DNA of 64,000 nt from Conchocele bisecta (lineage: Eukaryota; Mollusca; Bivalvia; Lucinida; Thyasiridae): assembly GCA_029237695.1 (NCBI GenBank), contig CM055275.1, forward strand, positions 89,826,433 through 89,890,432. Direction: 5' to 3'. Position numbers and translations under genes: made by a program. Each line of letters starts with the position of its first letter. Positions within the stretch are counted from its first letter, which is position 1. Below the pieces are notes generated by a model. That model searched no databases. It saw only the letters and a program-made list of their open reading frames with translations, and had not been told where the DNA came from. Of the stretch, positions 58,905 through 64,000 are shown piece by piece.

Positions 58905-59110
58905 TATACAGCTAAATTACGCAGAAAAACAAAGTAGCTACCGATATGCTATTGTTGCCTTACATTCTAATTAACATGCAGTGGTTGTGTTGGGGAGACA
59001 TATGGTTTTGTCTGAAAAACAACCCAGACCGGGCCTCTAGTTTGGTGGTGGAATAGTGATCGATGGAGACTCACACCGGACTGCACTACTGCGACTAATA
59101 TCGAGTGCGT
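58905..59110. other. Non-coding gap between two remnants
   Basis: No feature is recognised. Confidence 0.4.
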
Positions 59111-59344
59111 CTAGTTTTCTAAAATAAAATGGGAGTCAATTTTGGTTTCTTGATTAGGAGCGTATACTGCAGACATAATTAGCTGTTGCTTTTGAATAGT
59201 TATATCAGGTATAATATAATTCCCATTATTATTTAAGATATATTGGACATCGTGTGTATTCCGGGCATATTCACAACTACTGAATTTTAGGATTTCAGTT
59301 TGCAAACAAAATATATTAAAAACAAAATAACTGAACGATTGCAC
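59111..59344 (-). pseudogene. LINE endonuclease fragment
   Basis: A 77-codon minus-strand frame contains NNNGNYIIPDITIQKQQLIM followed by SAVYAPNQET. A GNY-II-D strand, a basic turn and a Y(A/G)PN motif are the signature of the central apurinic-like endonuclease domain of non-LTR retrotransposons. The flanking catalytic parts and the reverse transcriptase are absent and the frame stops soon after, so it is a dead fragment. It lies upstream of the OTU remnant on the same strand, though a common origin is not shown. Confidence 0.6.
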
Positions 59345-59467
59345 TTTGAATTTAGAAGGACATTGTACAATAATATAGACATTAAGGACATGTTCTATAC
59401 CTGATCATCCTTTGATTCAAAAGTAATTGCTCCGTAAATGTGATGGAATACATGTATATGTATAACA

Positions 59468-59729
59468 TTTATCCCGTCAACAAAGTGCGTATGTGCAGTG
59501 AAACACGGTGCCGTGAAACATTTTTGATATCCAGTCAATACAATTTTTGCATTTTACAGCCATTTGTAAGTGTTGACGGGATAAATAGAATAGTAGGTTA
59601 GTGCCGTGAATGGGAAAACAATATCTGGCGCGGCATGGAAACGGGATGTGCTCGGCAGAGCCTCGCCCATCCCGTTTCCTGAGCCTTGCCAGATATTTTT
59701 TCCCATTCACGGCACTAACCTACTATTCT
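59468..59729 (-). mobile_element. Double-palindrome MITE, copy 3, inverted
   Basis: TTTATCCCGTCAACA at the left and TAACCTACTATTCT at the right give the reverse orientation of 37868-38128 and 51961-52223, with both modules kept. Confidence 0.8.
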
Positions 59730-59759
59730 CTATCTATTTTCCTTATTTCTGAACAAAAG

Positions 59760-59826
59760 TATATGCTGTGACCACTCATTTGAACCGTCTCGGCGAGACG
59801 GTTCAAATGAGTGGTCACAACATATA
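59760..59826. repeat. 67-bp near-perfect palindrome
   Basis: Arms of 33 bp around a single central G at 59793. The inner part reads TTTGAACCGTCTCG then G then CGAGACGGTTCAAA, and the outer parts TGTGACCACTCA and TGAGTGGTCACA match exactly. One mismatch lies near the ends (TATATGC against ACATATA). A decayed relative is at 41886-41937. Confidence 0.9.
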
Positions 59827-59853
59827 TTTCTGATGAAAAATAAAGAAATTATT

Positions 59854-59904
59854 GAGCCTTGCCGGATATTTTTTCCCATTCATGGCACTAACCTACTATT
59901 CTCT
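59854..59904 (-). mobile_element. Double-palindrome MITE, terminal fragment
   Basis: GAGCCTTGCCGGATATTTTT then CCCATTCATGGCACTAACCT repeats the outer 50 bp of 59468-59729 just beyond the palindrome at 59760. Confidence 0.7.
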
Positions 59905-60167
59905 ATAACATATATACGAACACTGTATCGTTACTGTATCCTATACGGCACATGGAGTGGCCAAGTCGCCTGCATTTTGCAGTCGTCATTCATTACAATG
60001 CAAAACCAAATCGTATATGTGCGATATTTAGTACTAATATAGTTGTTCCGAAAACTTCAGCTGAATGTGAAAAGTAGATTATGTTTATGATGCGACATAT
60101 ATTATGGCACATTAAATATAAGATATGTCATGGCTTCAGTTTATCCCTCAATGCACTTTCTGGGCGT
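59905..60167. other. Non-coding stretch before the inverted satellite
   Basis: No recognised feature. The junction TGGGCGTTAAGTTTGGAGAG starts the array. Confidence 0.4.
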
Positions 60168-61948
60168 TAAGTTTGGAGAGGTATCACTGTAATACAGGTA
60201 TATGGGATGTCACCAGAGTGTCAGGTTTGGAGAGGTTCCACTGTAATACAGTTATGTGGGATGTCCCCAGTGTGTCAGGTTTGGAGCGGTTCCACTGTAA
60301 TACAGGTATATGGAATGTCCCCAGGGTGTCAGGTTTGGAGAGGGTCCTCTGTAATACAGTTATATGGGATTTCCCCAGGGTGTCAGGTTTGGAGAGGTTC
60401 CACTGTAGTACAGGTATATGGCATGTCCCCAGGGTGTCCGGTTTGGAGAGGTTCCACTGTAATACAGGTACATGGGATGTTCCCAGGGTGTCAGGTTTGG
60501 AGAGGTTCCACTGTAATACAGGTTTATTGGATGTCCCCAGTGTGTCAGGTTTGGAGAGGTTCCACTGTAATACAAGTATATGGGATGTCCTAGGGTGTCA
60601 GGTTTGGAGAGGTTCCACTGTAACACAGGTTTATTGGATGTCCCCAGTGTGTCAGGTTTGGAGAGGTACCACTGTAATACTTACAGGTATATGATGTCCT
60701 CATAGGTGTCAGTTTGGAGGTAGGGTACCAGTGTAATACAGGTAAATGGGATGTCCCCAGGGTGTCAGGTTTGGAGAGGTTCCACTGTAATACAGGTATA
60801 TGGGATGTCCCCAGGGTGTCAGGTTTGGAGAGGTACCACTGTAATACAGGTGCATGGGATGTTCCCAGTGTGTCAGGTTTGGAGAGGTTCCACTGTAATA
60901 CAGGTATATGGGATGTCACCAGAGTGTCAGGTTTGGAGAGGTTCCACTGTAATACAGGTATATGGGATGTCCCCAGTGTGTCAGGTTTGGAGAGGTTCCA
61001 CTGTAATACAGGTATATGGGATGTCACCAGAGTGTCAGGTTTGGAGAGGTTCCACTGTAATACAGGTATATGGGATGTCCCCAGTGTGTCAGGTTTGGAG
61101 AGGTATCACTGTAATACAGGTATATGGGATGTCACCAGAGTGTCAGGTTTGGAGAGGTTCCACTGTAATACAGTTATGTGGGATGTCCCCAGTGTGTCAG
61201 GTTTGGAGCGGTTCCACTGTAATACAGGTACATGTATATGGAATGTCCCCAGGGTGTCAGGTTTGGAGAGGGTCCTCTGTAATACAGTTATATGGGATTT
61301 CCCCAGGGTGTCAGGTTTGGAGAGGTTCCACTGTAGTATAGGTAAATGGCATGTCCCCAGGGTGTCCGGTTTGGAGAGGTTCCACTGTAATACAGGTACA
61401 TGGGATGTTCCCAGGGTGTCAGGTTTGGAGAGGTTCCACTGTAATACAGGTTTATTGGATGTCCCCAGTGTGTCAGGTTTGGAGAGGTTCCACTGTAATA
61501 CAGGTATATGGGATGTCCTAGGGTGTCAGGTTTGGAGAGGTTCCACTGTAATACAGGTTTATTGGATGTCCCCAGTGTGTCAGGTTTGGAGAGGTTCCAC
61601 TGTAATACAGGTATATGGGATGTTCCTAGGGTGTCATGTTTGGAGAGGTTCCACTGTAATACAGGTATATGGAATGTCCCCAGTGGTCAGGTTTGGAGAG
61701 GTTCCACTGTAATACAGGTATATGGGATGTCCCCAGTGTGTCAGGTTTGGAGAGGTTCCACTGTAATACAGGTATATGGAATGTCCCCAGTGTGTCAGGT
61801 TTGGAGAGGTTCCACTGTAATACAGGTATATGGGATGTCCTAGGGTGTCATGTTTGGAGAGGTACCACTGTAATACAGGTATATGGAATGTCCCCAGTGT
61901 GTCAGGTTTGGAGAGGTTACACTGTCATACAGGTATATGGGATGTATA
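60168..61948 (-). repeat. 54-bp satellite array, opposite orientation, about 1.8 kb
   Basis: The unit GTTTGGAGAGGTTCCACTGT then AATACAGGTATATGGGATGT and CCCCAGGGTGTCAG is the inverse of the 5210-20098 monomer and repeats every 54 bp (about 33 units). Higher-order structure is visible: the variant run beginning GTATCACTGTAATACAGG at 60181 recurs at 61103, about 0.92 kb or 17 monomers later, with the same order of ACAGTTATGTGG, GGAGCGGTT and GTTTATTGGATG variants. Open frames up to 332 codons on the plus strand are repeat artefacts. Confidence 0.96.
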
Positions 61949-62530
61949 TGGAACGATCGACTGAATAGTTTCGGAGGAGTTGTGTACACAAACTCTGTAC
62001 CGTATATAGAAATGTATAGAAAAATGAAGAAACAAGAAATGCGTCTGTCGAACGCGGATGCCACCTGCAGCATATTTGAGAAACTGTGACGGACGGACGG
62101 ACGGACAACGGACGGACGGACGACGGACGGACGGACGGACCAAACACTATATGCCACCCGTTTCTTCGAAACCCGGTGGCATAAAAATGGCTAGGTTAAA
62201 AAGGCGATATTTTTGTTACAAAAATATTTTTTCGGCATAAAAACACAAAGGTGCACATCTTCAATATGTGTAGAAGACGTGTGTATAGTTTCAGAACGAT
62301 CGACTGAACGGTTTCGGAGTTGTGTACACAAACTCTGTACCGTATATAGAATTCTATAGAAAAATGAAGAAAAAATGGCTAAGTTAAAAAGGCGATATTT
62401 TTGTTAAAAAATATTTTTTCGACATAAAAACACCAAGGTGCACATCTTCAATATGTGTAGAAGACGTGTGTATAGTTTCAGATCGATCGACTGAACCGTT
62501 TCGGAGGAGTTGTGTACACAAACTAAGCGC
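61949..62530. repeat. About 188-bp tandem element with GGAC microsatellite
   Basis: ACGATCGACTGAA then GTTTCGGAGGAGTTGTGTAC recurs at about 61953, 62295 and 62485. AAAAATGGCTAGGTTAAAAA and AAAAATGGCTAAGTTAAAAA are 188 bp apart (62187 and 62375). A GGACGGACGGAC tract is at about 62090-62140, followed by ATATGCCACCCG and its inverse CGGGTGGCAT-like partner, a layout like other clam elements in this window. Confidence 0.75.
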
Positions 62531-62668
62531 TTTTTCTTCAGCCGCCCGCCGTGCGGTAAAATATAATACGTACCGTTTTTTAAAAACGGTCGTATAAAAA
62601 AACGAAAAAAAAAGATATACATGTACATGTAACTCGAAAGCAAGTAAGATGAAAGTTATATTTACTCT
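62531..62668. other. Short intergenic stretch downstream of the HECT-like gene
   Basis: Contains A-runs and a short inverted pair, TACCGTTTTT / AAAAACGGT, near 62570-62590. No clear poly(A) signal is assigned. Confidence 0.4.
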
Positions 62669-63869
62669 TCACACAATATCCATTTTTAGGTAACCAGAGT
62701 CCAGTATGCAGGACAGTTCAGCTCTCAGTTCATTGTACGACAAATATGAATTTGGGAGTTCTAGTGTAGGGCCACACGTGTGGACAATAGGGAAACGACC
62801 AGCCCCTCTTTTGACAGCATTAAATTCGCCAGTCAGCCTCCCAAAACAGAGTGTTTTACTCCCAGTACAGTACCTCAGAAACTTCTTCAGGGTCTTTGAA
62901 TCGAGTCCACGTATATACTGTTTAAGGTAGCCTAGGACCTTCTCCTGTGACACATTGTTTGGGTTTGACTGTATCAAGTTTATGACCTTCCTAGGGTTAG
63001 GTTTGCGAACTTCATACACATTTAGCACTTCCTCCACCGTGGGCATTAGCGGTAGAAGGATGGTACGTGCAGCTACTGTCATTGCATCCAAAGCATAACT
63101 AGGCTCTTGTATCAGTTCTTTATGTGCCGCATTTCGTATGGTTTCCACCATATTATCTGCATCTGGAATGATGTGACAGTCAGCTCTACCTAGTATATCC
63201 AGAAGATCCTCTTTGTCAGCTTCATCCATACTGCCAGAGATGGCTTTGCTGATAACATCTGCATCTAACTGACAGAGGTATGCCTTATAGGAATTTATTA
63301 GCATCTCGGGAGACACTGCATGCTCACTATGGAAAACAGCTATCAAAAATGCCGGCCGGTGACAGGCGGGATGGGAGTAAACCGTGATCCTTGTAACCTT
63401 TCGCAATGATACGGCCTACTGCTGACCACTCGGCCAATCCAAACTCAGGAGAGAGGGCCGGAACTCTCTCAGCCTCCCCTGAAGTGTGTGTGAGATAGAA
63501 CTCCTCCCAGAATCCGCTGTATGCTTCACGCGAGACTCCTGATGCATCGGCTGCAGCTTCATTATCAAACTTGAAGCGCACGTCGGTATCTATAATTCCC
63601 GGGTCTACAAACAAGCCTATCATTTCATTAATGATGTTGGCCCGGTGTAGAATAGCTAGGGGTTTACCAGTCGGTGAATTGTCCACTGTAGGAGTGGGAG
63701 AAAGCGTCATATCTTCTGATGTTTGAACAGTTGGTTGACTATGTGTAGTCTGTTCTATTGTAAGAATACGATTATCACCCAAGTCATTCTGCTGCTGCAA
63801 CTCAGTGGACTCGTTTGCAGGTTCAGCTGGGTGCGTGAGGTTCATAGCTGGCAAACAGGTGTCCATGTG
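62669..63869 (-). pseudogene. HECT-type ubiquitin ligase-like, last exon, one frame break
   Basis: A TTTTTGTTACAG acceptor (ending 63870) opens a minus-strand exon of about 1.2 kb. The first frame, to 63327, has an acidic, low-complexity lead and then the HECT N-lobe motif ADASGVSREAYSGFWEEF. The second frame (62669-63406) carries the rest and the C-lobe end RFPIVHTCGPTLELPNSYLS, in which the Cys about 35 residues from the C terminus is the expected ubiquitin-accepting residue. Homology passes from one frame to the other near LSPA, at CCGGCCGG (63351-63359), where an apparent 4-bp duplication shifts the frame. HECT ligases transfer ubiquitin to substrates. A base-calling error, a true pseudogene, or a transposon-borne HECT gene are all possible. 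Upstream exons lie beyond the window. Confidence 0.7.
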
Positions 63870-64000
63870 CTGTAACAAAAATACAACATTTCAGTGTGAC
63901 AGTACTGGTAATGATGACAAAACATGTCATTGAGAAAATGAGACATCATGATCTCTTTCAAGGGATATGAAGTAGCAGAATGCAAAAAGCCATGAAAAGT
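63870..64000 (-). other. Intron sequence upstream of the HECT-like exon
   Basis: No open frame. It includes the pyrimidine-rich acceptor region adjoining 63870. Confidence 0.5.

Noticed and set aside
60125..61968. Open frames up to 332 codons in the right-hand satellite
   Set aside because: The same 54-bp periodicity artefact in the inverted array.

Overview
The window looks like nuclear DNA from an invertebrate, most likely a bivalve mollusc. The basis is AT-rich, intron-like sequence, GT..AG splice signals, very sparse coding sequence and many short repeat families of the kind common in clam genomes (ACGGACGG tails, TTGACCTTGACCTT blocks, foldback elements). This is inference; no species-diagnostic gene is present. 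No rRNA, tRNA, operon or CRISPR array is visible. About a third of the window is satellite DNA and much of the rest is foldback transposons.

Layout. 1-5.2 kb: dispersed repeats with 155-170 bp internal tandem units and two copies of a roughly 500-bp TTAA-bounded foldback element. 5.2-20.1 kb: a 54-bp satellite with higher-order structure; its sequence quality falls towards a 500-N assembly gap (20099-20598). 20.6-30 kb: more repeats, a 3' LINE remnant, a 100-bp palindrome, and a 1.83-kb element with a 3-bp TAA duplication. 30-37.5 kb: two exons that may belong to one type II membrane glycosyltransferase gene (minus strand), heavily invaded by foldback elements, two of them nested. 37.5-46 kb: short foldback elements, including an isolated element whose ends resemble the 54-bp satellite unit. 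46.3-50.1 kb: a second, 71-bp satellite. 52.7-57.4 kb: a three-level nest in which a 20-bp satellite is interrupted by a 3' LINE fragment, and the LINE 3' UTR is interrupted by a 3.3-kb element with 640-bp inverted ends. 58.4-59.4 kb: broken OTU-protease and LINE endonuclease remnants. 60.2-61.9 kb: the 54-bp satellite again, in opposite orientation. 62.7-63.9 kb: the last exon of a HECT ubiquitin-ligase-like gene with one frame break.

The genes form no pathway. The informative content is the mobile DNA. The strongest candidate for something undescribed is the element at 52859-56195. It has CACTGTG ends, a 5-bp TATAA duplication, near-identical 640-bp inverted arms, and C2H2 zinc-finger exons between the arms. 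Its ends fit the CACWRTG heptamer of Transib/RAG-type transposons. The second is evidence that the 54-bp satellite grew from the terminal repeat of a pogo/Tigger-like element. Long open frames inside the satellites follow from the repeat period and are not annotated as genes.
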